NCBI GenBank assembly: GCA_025054615.1
Contig: JANWZO010000011.1
Span: 27,440 to 91,439, forward strand
Reading direction: 5' to 3'
Origin: Kiritimatiellia bacterium
GTDB lineage: Bacteria > Verrucomicrobiota > Kiritimatiellia > CAIVKH01
DNA: 64,000 bases
Numbering within the stretch: the first letter of the stretch is position 1; each line of letters starts with the position of its first letter. Below, piece by piece: positions 1-9,005 of this stretch. Made by a program: the position numbers and the translations under genes. The notes beneath the pieces were generated by a model. That model did no database searches, was not told the DNA's origin, and saw only the letters and a list, made by a program, of their open reading frames with translations.

Positions 1-34
1 GATTGCTCATTCATTCTGTGGTCAAACAGTAGAC

Positions 35-1216
35 ATGAAAATGAATTCTAAGAATGGACTGAGCAGGCGATCGTTTCTGAAGACGGCCGCCGTTGCCACA
101 GCAGCAGTTGCAGCAGGACCCTTTTCCACTCTTCGGTCGTTCGCGGCCTCTCGAGAGGACGAGTTGAATATTCTCTGTTGGGAGGGTTACAACACCGAAA
201 ATGTTCTCGGCCCCTTTCGAAAGGCTTTCAAGGGCGTTACGGTAAAAGCCGAGTCCGGCACGGACGATCCGAGCATGATCAACAAACTGCGCGCCGGCGA
301 GACCAAAATTTGGGACCTCATCAACGTTAACCAATGTTGGGCGCGCGACATGCTCTGGCCCGAAAAGCTCATCAAGCCGTTGAATCGGGCCCGTTTCGAG
401 CCCTACATCGAAAAAATGATGAAGTGGTTCTATTCGCCCGAGACGGGAATTAATCCGTTTGCCCTTTCGCCGGACGGCAAGGAATTGCTTGGCATGATGC
501 AGCGTTTCGGTCCGTTCTCGTTTGTGATTAATACGAACAAAATATCCGCAACCACGGCCGAGGATCAGGGGTTTCCCATGTTCCTGGATCCTGCCCTGAA
601 GGGTCGATATGGAATTCTGGCCTATGACAACTGGAATGTGATGCACCTCTGCATTACGGCCGGTCTAAATCCGTTCACTCAGCTCAATGCGGACCAGCTG
701 GCCAAGTTCGAGGAAACTGCAGAGAAGGTCTTTGAGGGCGCCAAGATGATTTCGTCCGACCTCGTTCAGCTCAACCAAGCGCTGATTAATGGGGAAATTG
801 ACCTGTATTTCACGGGTGGGACCTATACCAGTTCGCCTGCGCGGCATGAGGGTCGACTTGAGGTCCTCGGCATTTCGCCGAAATCGGGCCCGATCGACGG
901 CAAGGGAGCGCTTCAGTGGTTCGAAATCACATCGCTGGTTAATAATCCCAATTTGTCGCCCCGCGCTGAAGATTTCCTCGAATTCGTCCAGCGCCCGGAG
1001 ATTTGCAAGGCGGTCGCTTTTGCGGAGGGGACCTACAACCCTGTGTCCCAGATGTCGAATCCGGAGGTGTTCAAGCTCTTCTCCAAGGAGGATCTGGTGG
1101 CGATCCAGTGGGATACGCTTGAAGAGGAGATGGCTCGGAGCGCGGACTACCAGATTTGCCCGAATAATGACGAATTGACGGACATCTACAACAAGGTTAA
1201 GCGCAAGCGGGTTTAA
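35..1216 (+). CDS. Tat-exported PotD-like solute-binding protein of an ABC transporter
   Basis: Periplasmic binding protein that should capture the substrate for the ABC transporter encoded directly downstream. The N-terminus has a twin-arginine motif (SRRSFLK, residues 10-16) followed by a short Ala-rich hydrophobic stretch, so Tat export is likely. The rest (393 aa) looks like the spermidine/putrescine-binding (PotD) type of family 1 binding proteins, with an early LNILCWEGYN strand typical of that group. Polyamine specificity is a family guess; the neighbouring aminotransferase, kinase and dehydrogenase genes suggest a different amine. An in-frame ATG two codons later (41) is an alternative start. 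Confidence 0.85.
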   Translation: MKMNSKNGLSRRSFLKTAAVATAAVAAGPFSTLRSFAASREDELNILCWEGYNTENVLGPFRKAFKGVTVKAESGTDDPSMINKLRAGETKIWDLINVNQCWARDMLWPEKLIKPLNRARFEPYIEKMMKWFYSPETGINPFALSPDGKELLGMMQRFGPFSFVINTNKISATTAEDQGFPMFLDPALKGRYGILAYDNWNVMHLCITAGLNPFTQLNADQLAKFEETAEKVFEGAKMISSDLVQLNQALINGEIDLYFTGGTYTSSPARHEGRLEVLGISPKSGPIDGKGALQWFEITSLVNNPNLSPRAEDFLEFVQRPEICKAVAFAEGTYNPVSQMSNPEVFKLFSKEDLVAIQWDTLEEEMARSADYQICPNNDELTDIYNKVKRKRV

Positions 1217-1229
1217 GAGGGTTGGAGGA

Positions 1230-2339
1230 ATGGTAGCCCCTTTGGTCGTCCAGGCTCCGGCGGAGCCAGATTCCCGCTCTTCGGCCTTACTCTACGCGCG
1301 ATCGCTCACGAAGCGATTTGGATCGTTCACGGCGGTACGTGACGTGTCCTTCCAAATTGCGGAGGGAGAATTTTTCACAATCGTCGGTCCGAGCGGGAGT
1401 GGGAAGACGACGCTCCTTCGCATGCTGGTCGGCATGGAAAAGCCTACGTCCGGTGAAATTTTGCTGCGCGGGATGTGCATCAATGATCTTCCGCCGAATC
1501 GCCGCCCGACCTGTATGGTTTTTCAATCCCTGGCGCTGTTTCCGCACATGACCGTGGGCGAGAATGTAGAATTCCCGCTGCGCATCCGGAACATTTGGGA
1601 GTTGGACCGACGGACCCGGGCCGCGGAACTGCTCCGGTTGCTCCACCTCGACCCGCATGTGTTCTACAACCGGCGCGTCACGGAGTGCTCAGGCGGCGAG
1701 CGACAGCGAGTCGCGCTCGCTCGGGCACTGGCCTACGACCCGGAAATCCTTTTTTTCGACGAGCCGCTGTCCGCGATCGATGCCCGACTGCGCAAGATTT
1801 TGCAGAAAGAGCTGAAGGATATTCAGCGAAACACGGGCAAGACGTTCTGTTATGTCACACATTCGCTCGAGGAAGCGATGTTGATGAGCGACCGCCTGGC
1901 AATTCTCCGCGCCGGTTCCATTGAGCAGGTCGGCACGCCCGCGGAGATTTATCGGTCGCCGCGTAACGCCTTCGTCGCGGAGTTCATGGGGGAGGTGAAT
2001 TTGCTGCCCGTCACAGGCTTGGGGGGTGACCTTGGCGAGTGGCGGGTGAGCGCGTATCGTCTGCCGCTCCGACTGCCCGTGGATCTGAAGGCCGGCGAGG
2101 AGCGGAAGCTTCTGGTTCGGCCCGAGGCGCTGCGTTTTCTGCGACCGCATGAGGCTGCGGACAACCGACTTCGAGTCCGAGTCCTAAACGAGTTTCTGAT
2201 GGGCTCGCGGAAACAGTTTCATGTAGAGGGGCTTGGCGGAAGCAAACTGGTTGTAGAGTGCCCGTCCGACGTGTCGCCGCCGGGCGTCCAAGTGGAGGTG
2301 GGTTGGAACCTGGCCGACAGCCAGCTTCTGGAAACATGA
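1230..2339 (+). CDS. ABC transporter ATP-binding protein, PotA-like
   Basis: Cytoplasmic ATPase of the polyamine-type importer. Visible motifs: Walker A GPSGSGKT (residues 53-60), signature SGGERQ (154-159), Walker B ending in DE (177-178), and a C-terminal TOBE-like domain after about residue 240. The length of 369 aa is normal for PotA. The gene begins 14 nt after the binding-protein stop, with GGAGG just ahead of the ATG, and its stop overlaps the next start (ATGA), so translational coupling is expected. Family membership is certain; the exact substrate is not. Confidence 0.92.
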   Translation: MVAPLVVQAPAEPDSRSSALLYARSLTKRFGSFTAVRDVSFQIAEGEFFTIVGPSGSGKTTLLRMLVGMEKPTSGEILLRGMCINDLPPNRRPTCMVFQSLALFPHMTVGENVEFPLRIRNIWELDRRTRAAELLRLLHLDPHVFYNRRVTECSGGERQRVALARALAYDPEILFFDEPLSAIDARLRKILQKELKDIQRNTGKTFCYVTHSLEEAMLMSDRLAILRAGSIEQVGTPAEIYRSPRNAFVAEFMGEVNLLPVTGLGGDLGEWRVSAYRLPLRLPVDLKAGEERKLLVRPEALRFLRPHEAADNRLRVRVLNEFLMGSRKQFHVEGLGGSKLVVECPSDVSPPGVQVEVGWNLADSQLLET

Positions 2340-3331
2340 GCGAAGCCCCGGCCAGTGCTTTTGCCTCGCCGCCCCATGCGCGAGTGCTGTTGCGCGACGC
2401 GTCCGGTGGGGTGAGAGTGGTTTGGATCGAACCGGCCATTGAAGCCGTACGCCAGCAGAGCGCGTTCGGCGAAATCAGTTCTCGCGCGTTCGGGATGGCG
2501 TCGTCGTTTCCGTTTCTCGCTCTCATGTTGGCGGGCTTTGTTGTCCCGCTCCTCTGCGTCTGCGCGTTCAGCCTGATGCCGCCGCGAACGTTTTCTCTGG
2601 CGCAGATCCCGACGTTGGCCAATTACCGCATCATTTTTGAGCAGGGCTACCTATTGTCGCTCTCCAAATCCGTAGCGCTGGCGCTTGCGACAGTCGGTAT
2701 CCTCCTCGTCGTCTGCTACCCCCTCGCGTTTGCGCTGGCAAAAGTTTTTCGGAGCGGCGCTGCGTTGGTTACCTATGCGATTGCGTCATCCTTATTTGTC
2801 TCCGAGAACATCCGCCTATTTGGCTGGGTGATCGGGCTGATGAAGGGCGGCGTGCTCGCCGGTATCTCGCGCCAGTTGGGCCTCGAGGTCGAATCGTGGC
2901 TCTACAACGTCCCGGTGATCATTTTCGGCATGGTCTATGTCTATCTGCCGTTCATGTTGTTTCCTCTTGCGCTGGGCTTGCAGATGGTGCCGGAACAGGT
3001 GCGAGAGGCGGCGTTCGACCTGGGCGCCAGTCGCTGGCAGGTATTCCGGATGATTGACGTGCCGCTCTCGATGCCCGGCATCGTCATTGGCAGTGTGCTG
3101 GTTTTCGTTCTGTCTCTCGGCGCTATTGCCGAGGCGAAAATTCTTGGAGGCCAGAAAGTGGTGACCATCGCGGCGGAAATCGAGACGGCGTTTACCTTCG
3201 GTCAAAACTGGCCGCTGGGTTCGGCGCTTGCGACGATGCTTATCGGCATCACGGCAGTTCTGGTCTTTGCGCTTCTGCGGAAAATTGATTTTGAGCGCTT
3301 TCTGGGTCGCAGGCTGGAGGCGGAGCCATGA
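2336..3331 (+). CDS. ABC transporter permease, PotB-like
   Basis: First membrane-spanning subunit of the importer (331 aa). I chose the ATG at 2336, which overlaps the ATPase stop as ATGA; the frame stays open upstream but that part lies inside the ATPase gene. It has an atypical N-terminal cytoplasmic extension of about 60 residues before the first helix, then six or so hydrophobic segments. The EAA loop reads EAAFDLGASRWQVFRMIDVP, the contact site for the ATPase. It overlaps the next permease by ATGA. Confidence 0.9.
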   Translation: MSEAPASAFASPPHARVLLRDASGGVRVVWIEPAIEAVRQQSAFGEISSRAFGMASSFPFLALMLAGFVVPLLCVCAFSLMPPRTFSLAQIPTLANYRIIFEQGYLLSLSKSVALALATVGILLVVCYPLAFALAKVFRSGAALVTYAIASSLFVSENIRLFGWVIGLMKGGVLAGISRQLGLEVESWLYNVPVIIFGMVYVYLPFMLFPLALGLQMVPEQVREAAFDLGASRWQVFRMIDVPLSMPGIVIGSVLVFVLSLGAIAEAKILGGQKVVTIAAEIETAFTFGQNWPLGSALATMLIGITAVLVFALLRKIDFERFLGRRLEAEP

Positions 3332-4149
3332 TCATCACTCGCGCTCAGAGGGTGGGTCTCTCGGTTTACGCCGGCCTGGTGCTGCTGGTTTTCTATTTCC
3401 CGATCTTCTGCCTCGCCGCCGCCTCGTTTTCCAAAAAGCGGTACTTTTCCTTTCCCTATCCGTGGGCGGACGTGACGACGAGATGGTATGTAGAGGCCGC
3501 CTCCTCCGCTCAGGTGGCTCAGTTTGTGGGCGTCAGCCTTCGAATCGCCGCACTGACAACGATACTAAGCCTACTCATCGGGTTTTTCGCCTCGTTGGCT
3601 TATGCGCGATACGCATGGCGCGGTCGCCGCACCTTTCAGCGTCTGGTGTTGCTCCCGCTATTTTTCCCGCAGTCGGTGCTCGGGTTGGCCCTTCTGATGT
3701 GGTTCAACTTCCTGGGTGTAAAACCCTCGTGGTGGACGGCAGTGATTGCGCACACCGTTTGGATCGCGCCGATCGCCACGCTAATCATGTCAATTCGCGC
3801 CTACGGCCTGGATCCATCCCTCGAGGAAGCTGCGCGCGACATGGGCGCATCGCGCTGGCAAATTCTCCGATGGATCACCATTCCACTGATGGCGCCGGGA
3901 ATCGTATCCGCCGCCTGTTTTTCGATCCTGTTGTCCTGGGGCAATTTTGCGCTCTCGCTGTTCACGACGGGTGCCGACAGCTCCCTGCCTGAATGGTTGT
4001 ATGCGCGAATGACAAGCGGATACCAGCCGATCATTCCGGCGGTGGGGACGCTGTCCGTGGCGGCTGCGATCGTTGTCGTGCTGGCGGGCGCTGCGGTACT
4101 CGGGATCCGGCGTCGCTTTGCCGCACGGCGGCTCGCAGCAGCGGTTTAG
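3328..4149 (+). CDS. ABC transporter permease, PotC-like
   Basis: Second permease subunit (273 aa) with about six membrane helices and an EAA loop reading EEAARDMGASRWQILRWITI. Length and order (binding protein, ATPase, PotB-like, PotC-like) match a complete polyamine-type importer. The start overlaps the previous stop by ATGA. The transporter genes end here, 31 nt before the dehydrogenase gene. Confidence 0.9.
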   Translation: MIITRAQRVGLSVYAGLVLLVFYFPIFCLAAASFSKKRYFSFPYPWADVTTRWYVEAASSAQVAQFVGVSLRIAALTTILSLLIGFFASLAYARYAWRGRRTFQRLVLLPLFFPQSVLGLALLMWFNFLGVKPSWWTAVIAHTVWIAPIATLIMSIRAYGLDPSLEEAARDMGASRWQILRWITIPLMAPGIVSAACFSILLSWGNFALSLFTTGADSSLPEWLYARMTSGYQPIIPAVGTLSVAAAIVVVLAGAAVLGIRRRFAARRLAAAV

Positions 4150-4180
4150 TCGGGATTCATGAAGGAAAAGGAGTGAAGCC

Positions 4181-4957
4181 ATGAGTTCGTTGAAGGGTCG
4201 GACCGCGGTTGTTACGGGCGCCACTCGCGGCATTGGCAAGGGCATCGCTCGAGTTCTGGCTTCGAAAGGGGCCAACGTCGGCCTTATCGGCCGATCCGTC
4301 GCTGAAGGCACAGCCGTTGCCGAGGAAATTTGCGCCGCGGGCGGGCGGGCGATATTCGTCCGGGCCGATGTCACGAAACAGGACGATCTGGAAATGGCTG
4401 CCACGGAGATCGCCGCACAATATGGCGGGATTGACATTCTGTGTGCGAACGCCGGCGTTTTTCCCGCATGCAAGCTGGATGACATGACGGAGGCGGACTG
4501 GGACTCCGTCTTCGACGTAAATCTCAAGGGGATGTTCTTCAGCGTCAAAGCGTGTCTGCCCTGGCTCAAAAAGAGCCCGTCGGGCCGCGTCATCCTGACC
4601 TCCTCGATCACCGGCCCGATCACGGGCTATCCAGGCTGGAGCCACTACGGCGCCACAAAGTCCGGAATGCTTGGTTTCATGCGCACGGCGGCCATCGAGC
4701 TGGCGAAATACGGCATTACGGTCAATGCCGTTCTGCCGGGCAACATCCTCACGGAGGGTCTCCAAAACATCGGTCCGGAATATTTGAGCGCTATGACGGC
4801 ATCGATTCCGCTCAAGCGGCTGGGCCGCGTCGAGGAAATCGGATATGCGGCGGCCTTTTTTGCCTCGGATGAGGCCGCGTACATCAACGGCCAGGCACTC
4901 GTGGTGGACGGCGGTCAAGTGCTGCCGGAATCGCTGCAGGCGCTGGAGTCTGCCTGA
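4181..4957 (+). CDS. Short-chain dehydrogenase/reductase, FabG-like
   Basis: NAD(P)-dependent oxidoreductase of the classical SDR family (258 aa). It has the cofactor motif TGATRGIGKG (residues 12-21), the NAG motif (CANAG), catalytic Ser in TSSITG, and YGATK (Tyr156, Lys160). A strong AAGGAG site lies ahead of the ATG. Sequence resembles 3-oxoacyl-ACP reductases, but its place between an ABC importer and amine-metabolising enzymes suggests it oxidises or reduces a catabolic intermediate (alcohol or aldehyde). Substrate unknown. Confidence 0.88.
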   Translation: MSSLKGRTAVVTGATRGIGKGIARVLASKGANVGLIGRSVAEGTAVAEEICAAGGRAIFVRADVTKQDDLEMAATEIAAQYGGIDILCANAGVFPACKLDDMTEADWDSVFDVNLKGMFFSVKACLPWLKKSPSGRVILTSSITGPITGYPGWSHYGATKSGMLGFMRTAAIELAKYGITVNAVLPGNILTEGLQNIGPEYLSAMTASIPLKRLGRVEEIGYAAAFFASDEAAYINGQALVVDGGQVLPESLQALESA

Positions 4958-4965
4958 TAGGCTCA

Positions 4966-5667
4966 ATGGGCTGGCGCGACGCATATCGCTCGTTCTACTA
5001 CCCCACGCCGTCGCAGGCGCCCGACATCGTCCTGCCGCGCGCCGATACGTGCCTGCTGGTGATCGACGTCCAAAACACTTATCTGCAGGACGACCCCCAT
5101 GCGATTCGTACGCCCGAACAGCTCGCCGAGTATGAGCGGTGGCTGCCGTTTTACCGGCGAATGCGCGGCATCGTGATCCCTACTATCCAGCGTTTGATCG
5201 ACGCCTTCCGTGCGAGTGGTCGACGCGTGTTGTACGCGAGAATCGCTTGCCTAACGCCGGACGGTGCTGACCGGTCCCTCAGCCAGCGCCGTCCTGGCTT
5301 CAACAACCTGCTCCTTCCGCACCGCTCGCCAGAATCGCAAATCATTCCCGAACTTGCTCCGGCTCCCGACGAGATTGTCCTCTGCAAAACCACCGACAGC
5401 GCCGTCACGGGAACAAATCTGCGCCTGCTGCTTTTCAACCTCGGAATCCGGCACGTTGTCGTCACCGGCATCTTCACCGACCAGTGCGTTTCCTCAACCG
5501 TCCGCAGCCTTGCCGACGAGAGTTTCGACGTGATCGTGGTTGACGACGGCTGCGCCGCCGGCACCGACGAGCTGCACCAGAAAGAACTCGAAATTATCAA
5601 CAACATCTACTGCCAGGTCCTCACCGCCGATGAGGTGCTCGAGGCCTGTGCGAAGGGCGAATCATGA
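4966..5667 (+). CDS. Isochorismatase-fold cysteine hydrolase
   Basis: Cytoplasmic amidohydrolase of the isochorismatase/nicotinamidase superfamily (233 aa). The catalytic triad is visible: Asp34 in LLVIDVQNTY, Lys141 in VLCKTTDSA, and Cys174 in GIFTDQCVSSTVR. Such enzymes cleave amides, for example N-carbamoylsarcosine, biuret or ureidoacrylate. It starts 8 nt after the SDR stop and overlaps the aminotransferase gene by ATGA. Its role here may be release of ammonia or of a carbamoyl group from the imported compound; this is inference. Confidence 0.85.
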   Translation: MGWRDAYRSFYYPTPSQAPDIVLPRADTCLLVIDVQNTYLQDDPHAIRTPEQLAEYERWLPFYRRMRGIVIPTIQRLIDAFRASGRRVLYARIACLTPDGADRSLSQRRPGFNNLLLPHRSPESQIIPELAPAPDEIVLCKTTDSAVTGTNLRLLLFNLGIRHVVVTGIFTDQCVSSTVRSLADESFDVIVVDDGCAAGTDELHQKELEIINNIYCQVLTADEVLEACAKGES

Positions 5668-6917
5668 ATTTCGACAAATCAGCCATCCTCGACGACGCAA
5701 TCCGGTACTGGAATCCCGGCAAGACCCGCTTCTGGCAGGAGGCGGGCGTGCCCCTCGTCATCGGCCGTCGCGAGATGTATTACATTTACGACCTCACCGG
5801 CCACCGTCTAATCGACTGCCACCTCAACGGCGGCACATACAACGTCGGCCACCGCAATCCGGAGGTAATCCAGGCTCTCATCGAGGGCACGAAAGACTTC
5901 GACATCGGCAACCACCATTTCCCCGCCATCATGCGGTCGATCCTGTGCAGGCGCCTGGCGGAAATCACGCCCGAGCCCCTGCAATATTCCGTCCTCGGCA
6001 GCAGCGGCGGCGAGGCCATCGATGTGGCGATCAAGTGCGCCCGCTACGCGACCAAGCGGAAAAAGGTCGTCTCCGTCATCAAGGCTTACCACGGCCACAC
6101 TGGGCTGGCCGTCGGCACGGCCGACGCGAAGTATGCCGCGCCATTTCTGATGCAGCGTCCGGATGAATTCATCCACGTCCCCTACAACGACCTCGATGCG
6201 ATGGAGGCCGCTCTCGCTCCGGGCGATGTCGCGTGCGTGATCCTCGAAACAATCCCCGCCACCTATGGTTTCCCGATGCCGGCTCCCGGCTATCTCCCGG
6301 GCGTTCGCGAGCTGTGCACGAAATACGGCGCCCTCTACATCGCCGACGAGGTCCAGACCGGCCTCATGCGCACTGGCAACATGTGGGGCGTTGACACGTT
6401 TGGCGTCGTGCCGGACATCCTTGTGACCGCCAAGGGCTTAAGCGGTGGAATTTATCCGATCACCGCCACGGTGATGATTCCCGCCGCGGCGGGGTGGATG
6501 AATGAGGACGGCGGCTTCGCCCACATCGCCACCTATGGCGGCGCCGAATTGGGGTGCGTCGTCGCGATGAAGGTGATCGAAATCATCACCCGTCCTGCCG
6601 TACGGGAAAACGCTCGCTTTGTAGCGGAATATCTGCGCGCGGGGCTCGACCGCATCCGTGCCGACAACGCGGATTTCTTCACCGGTATTCGCCAGTGTGG
6701 ATTGGTGATGGGTCTCGAATTCGGTGTGCACCCTCAGGGCGCGATGCCCGTCATGAAGCACCTCTATCGGCACGGTGTCTGGGCCATTTTCAGTGCGCTC
6801 GACCCGAGGGTGCTCCAATTCAAGCCCGGTCTTCTGTGTGACCGCGACCTGTGCGATGACATTTTGAACCGCCTTGAACTTGGCATCCGCGACGCGCGGA
6901 AGGAGGTGATAAAATGA
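5664..6917 (+). CDS. Class III PLP aminotransferase (or phospho-lyase)
   Basis: Fold-type I PLP enzyme of class III (417 aa). Seen: phosphate-cup GSSGGEAIDVAIK, aromatic/His HGHTG, the DEVQTG motif with the pyridine-binding Asp, and Lys257 in TAKGLSGG, which should form the Schiff base. The family includes ordinary omega-aminotransferases and the ethanolamine-phosphate and phosphohydroxylysine phospho-lyases. Because the next gene (ATGA overlap) is an APH-type kinase like hydroxylysine kinase, a phospho-lyase role is plausible but not shown. Confidence 0.87.
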   Translation: MNFDKSAILDDAIRYWNPGKTRFWQEAGVPLVIGRREMYYIYDLTGHRLIDCHLNGGTYNVGHRNPEVIQALIEGTKDFDIGNHHFPAIMRSILCRRLAEITPEPLQYSVLGSSGGEAIDVAIKCARYATKRKKVVSVIKAYHGHTGLAVGTADAKYAAPFLMQRPDEFIHVPYNDLDAMEAALAPGDVACVILETIPATYGFPMPAPGYLPGVRELCTKYGALYIADEVQTGLMRTGNMWGVDTFGVVPDILVTAKGLSGGIYPITATVMIPAAAGWMNEDGGFAHIATYGGAELGCVVAMKVIEIITRPAVRENARFVAEYLRAGLDRIRADNADFFTGIRQCGLVMGLEFGVHPQGAMPVMKHLYRHGVWAIFSALDPRVLQFKPGLLCDRDLCDDILNRLELGIRDARKEVIK

Positions 6918-7936
6918 TTTTAGATCCCAATCGATCTGACAGTCCAGAGACCCTTGAAGAACGGTTAGCCGCTTTCGCCTCAGCGGCGCTGTCGCTCTAT
7001 GACTTGCCGCCGGGTGCCGGCGTGCGGCTGCTAAACCTTTCAGAAAACGCCACATTCCTCGTGGAGGCGCCAGCCTCGCGCTACCGCAGTATCTTGCGCG
7101 TGCATCGCCCCGGGTACCACTCGAAGGAGGCAATCAAATCTGAAATTGAATGGATCTGCGCGCTCAGCGCACATCCGAACATTTCTACAGCGCTTCCAAT
7201 CCGCGGCCGCAACGGCGAGATCGTCCAAACCTTTGAACACCCCTCAGTCCCCGAGCCGAGAAATGTCGTCATGTTTCAGTTCCTCCCCGGTCGAGAGCCG
7301 GACCCGTCGGACGTCCGCTCGTTCGAGCAGCTCGGCCGAATCACCGCTCATCTCCACGAGCATGCGCGAAACTGGACGCCGGGCCGCAATCTAGTCCGCC
7401 ATACATGGGATCTGGACTCCATGTTTTTTGGACCCAAGCCGCTGTGGGGCCGGTGGGAGGACGGGGTCGGCGTCACCGGTCGAAGGGCGCGCGTGCTCGA
7501 AAAACTCGCCGCGCGACTGCGGGAACGGATCGGCGCCTATGGCAAGAATCCCGAGCGCTTTGGGCTCATCCATGCAGACCTGCGCCTCGCCAATCTGCTG
7601 CTCGACGGCGACCGTGTCCAGGTAATCGACTTCGACGACTGCGGCTTCAGTTGGTACATGTACGACCTTGCCGCGGCACTAAGCTTCATCGAAGACCAGC
7701 CGCAGGTGCCGGCTCTCATTGAAGCGTGGCTCCGCGGCTATCGCGACGTGCGGCACCTGCCGACCTCCGACGAGGAAATGATCCCCTCCTTTATCCTTGC
7801 CCGCCGACTGCTGCTGGTGGCCTGGGTGGGGTCGCACCAGGAGTCGCCATATCCGCGTGCCCTTGGAGAGGGGTTCACCATCCGGACGGTTGAGCTCGCG
7901 GAGCGCTACCTAGCAGAAGAGGGCGTGCCTGTCTGA
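6914..7936 (+). CDS. APH-family phosphotransferase (small-molecule kinase)
   Basis: Kinase of the aminoglycoside phosphotransferase/choline kinase fold (340 aa). The catalytic loop is HADLRLAN (residues 220-227, Asp222 as base) and the metal-binding DFD is at 239-241. No export signal. Members of this family phosphorylate hydroxyl groups of small amines (homoserine, hydroxylysine, choline, ethanolamine). Coupled to the class III PLP gene by an ATGA overlap, it likely phosphorylates the imported amino alcohol. It is the last gene of the operon and faces a convergent lipoprotein gene. Confidence 0.82.
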   Translation: MILDPNRSDSPETLEERLAAFASAALSLYDLPPGAGVRLLNLSENATFLVEAPASRYRSILRVHRPGYHSKEAIKSEIEWICALSAHPNISTALPIRGRNGEIVQTFEHPSVPEPRNVVMFQFLPGREPDPSDVRSFEQLGRITAHLHEHARNWTPGRNLVRHTWDLDSMFFGPKPLWGRWEDGVGVTGRRARVLEKLAARLRERIGAYGKNPERFGLIHADLRLANLLLDGDRVQVIDFDDCGFSWYMYDLAAALSFIEDQPQVPALIEAWLRGYRDVRHLPTSDEEMIPSFILARRLLLVAWVGSHQESPYPRALGEGFTIRTVELAERYLAEEGVPV

Positions 7937-8000
7937 TGCGGCTGCTTCGCGCCGTCTGAGGCGGGCAACTTTGCGACGAGCCGAATTGTTCGCGGCAGAA

Positions 8001-8048
8001 TTTCCATGGCATGGAAATTCGAAAAAAATTTTTTCCATGACATGGAAA
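8001..8048. repeat. Family A repeat: two 17-bp palindromes phased at 31 bp
   Basis: Two copies of TTTCCATGGCATGGAAA-type palindromes begin at 8001 and 8032, exactly 31 bp apart, with an A-rich linker. They sit between convergent genes (7936 stop and 8081 stop) so they could act as a bidirectional terminator, but the same unit is repeated six times upstream of panB (31793-31965) with the same spacing. Arms are 8 bp (perfect) in both copies here. Confidence 0.85.
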
Positions 8049-8080
8049 ATTTTCACTCGGCACGGCGCGGGGCGGGACCG

Positions 8081-8518
8081 TCAACGATCGACGGTCTCGA
8101 TGGCGGTGACGCGATCGTCCCGAAATTCAACGCGCATACGGTCGTATTCTTGGCGCCGCTCCACGTCGACCCAGACCCAGTCATTGACCACTCGGCGTCG
8201 TCCGTCGGGATCATAGACGCGTACGCGAGCATCCGCCCGCTGCCGTTCATAAAAGCTGCGAACGGCGATATAGGACCACACTTCGGACTCTCCGTCGGCG
8301 GTTCGCCGTCGGTATTGACGGTCCGGAGGACCCAAAGCGATGCGGACAGCTTCCTTGGGGTATCCGAGGTCAATTTTGCCTTGGCGTACGTTTTCCCGAA
8401 TTTCGGGAGGCAGCGCCTGGAACGCTTCGGGATTGGCCCGAATGCGGGCCTCTGGGGTCGCGCAGCCTCCGACGGTCAACACCACGACGGACAGCAGGCT
8501 GAGGGCGACTCGTTTCAC
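8081..8518 (-). CDS. Lipoprotein with SmpA/BamE-like fold
   Basis: 145-aa exported protein. A signal peptide ends in a lipobox (VGGC, Cys19). The middle contains LGYPKEAVRIALGPPDR, which resembles the helix-turn pattern of the SmpA/OmlA (BamE) family and related small lipoproteins, followed by strands with WSY and a repeated VYDPDGRRR turn. It is a single gene, convergent with the kinase gene. A role in outer-membrane assembly is only suggested by the fold. Confidence 0.7.
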   Translation of the reverse strand: MKRVALSLLSVVVLTVGGCATPEARIRANPEAFQALPPEIRENVRQGKIDLGYPKEAVRIALGPPDRQYRRRTADGESEVWSYIAVRSFYERQRADARVRVYDPDGRRRVVNDWVWVDVERRQEYDRMRVEFRDDRVTAIETVDR

Positions 8519-9005
8519 GCGGGCTATTTTAGCACACAGTCGCGTTAGTCTTCAACCAGCCGAGTAAGCAGGATGGCGGGGTTGAACTAAACGGCGATGG
8601 ATCAAGATGACCCTGTAAGGTCGCGTGGGAGCGTCCAACGCTCTGCCAAGGGGTATGAATTCGCCTTTAGGCGGATCGGCGGGTGAGGTGTCGGAATTCG
8701 AGGAGCCGAAGGCACCGGTTATGGCGTCAAACGTCGTAATACGCTTGAATCGACGTGATTGGCTGGAGGGCATGAATCTCCATTACTCCAAGGCTGGCGC
8801 GAACTGAACATATGAGATGACGGAAAATTACAAGCTGATGGCTCGTCTACAATCGAGTCGCTGATAATTACCCAAGGAGGTTGTGCGAACAAATTCACCG
8901 ATTTCGTTGCCATCGAGCTGGCCTAGTGCGTTCGCGCTATGGCTAATCTGGACCATTCAGCGCATGAACCCCAATCGATCGACATGCGAGTCGCTGCTCA
9001 ATCAG
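8519..9005. other. Intergenic stretch without a recognisable gene
   Basis: 487 bp between the start of the lipoprotein gene and the stop of coaBC. The first few dozen bases must hold the lipoprotein promoter. The rest carries short open frames on both strands (up to 73 codons) with no ribosome-binding site, no family resemblance and lower GC than the flanks. It could be a decayed mobile element, but I recognise no motif. Confidence 0.5.
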
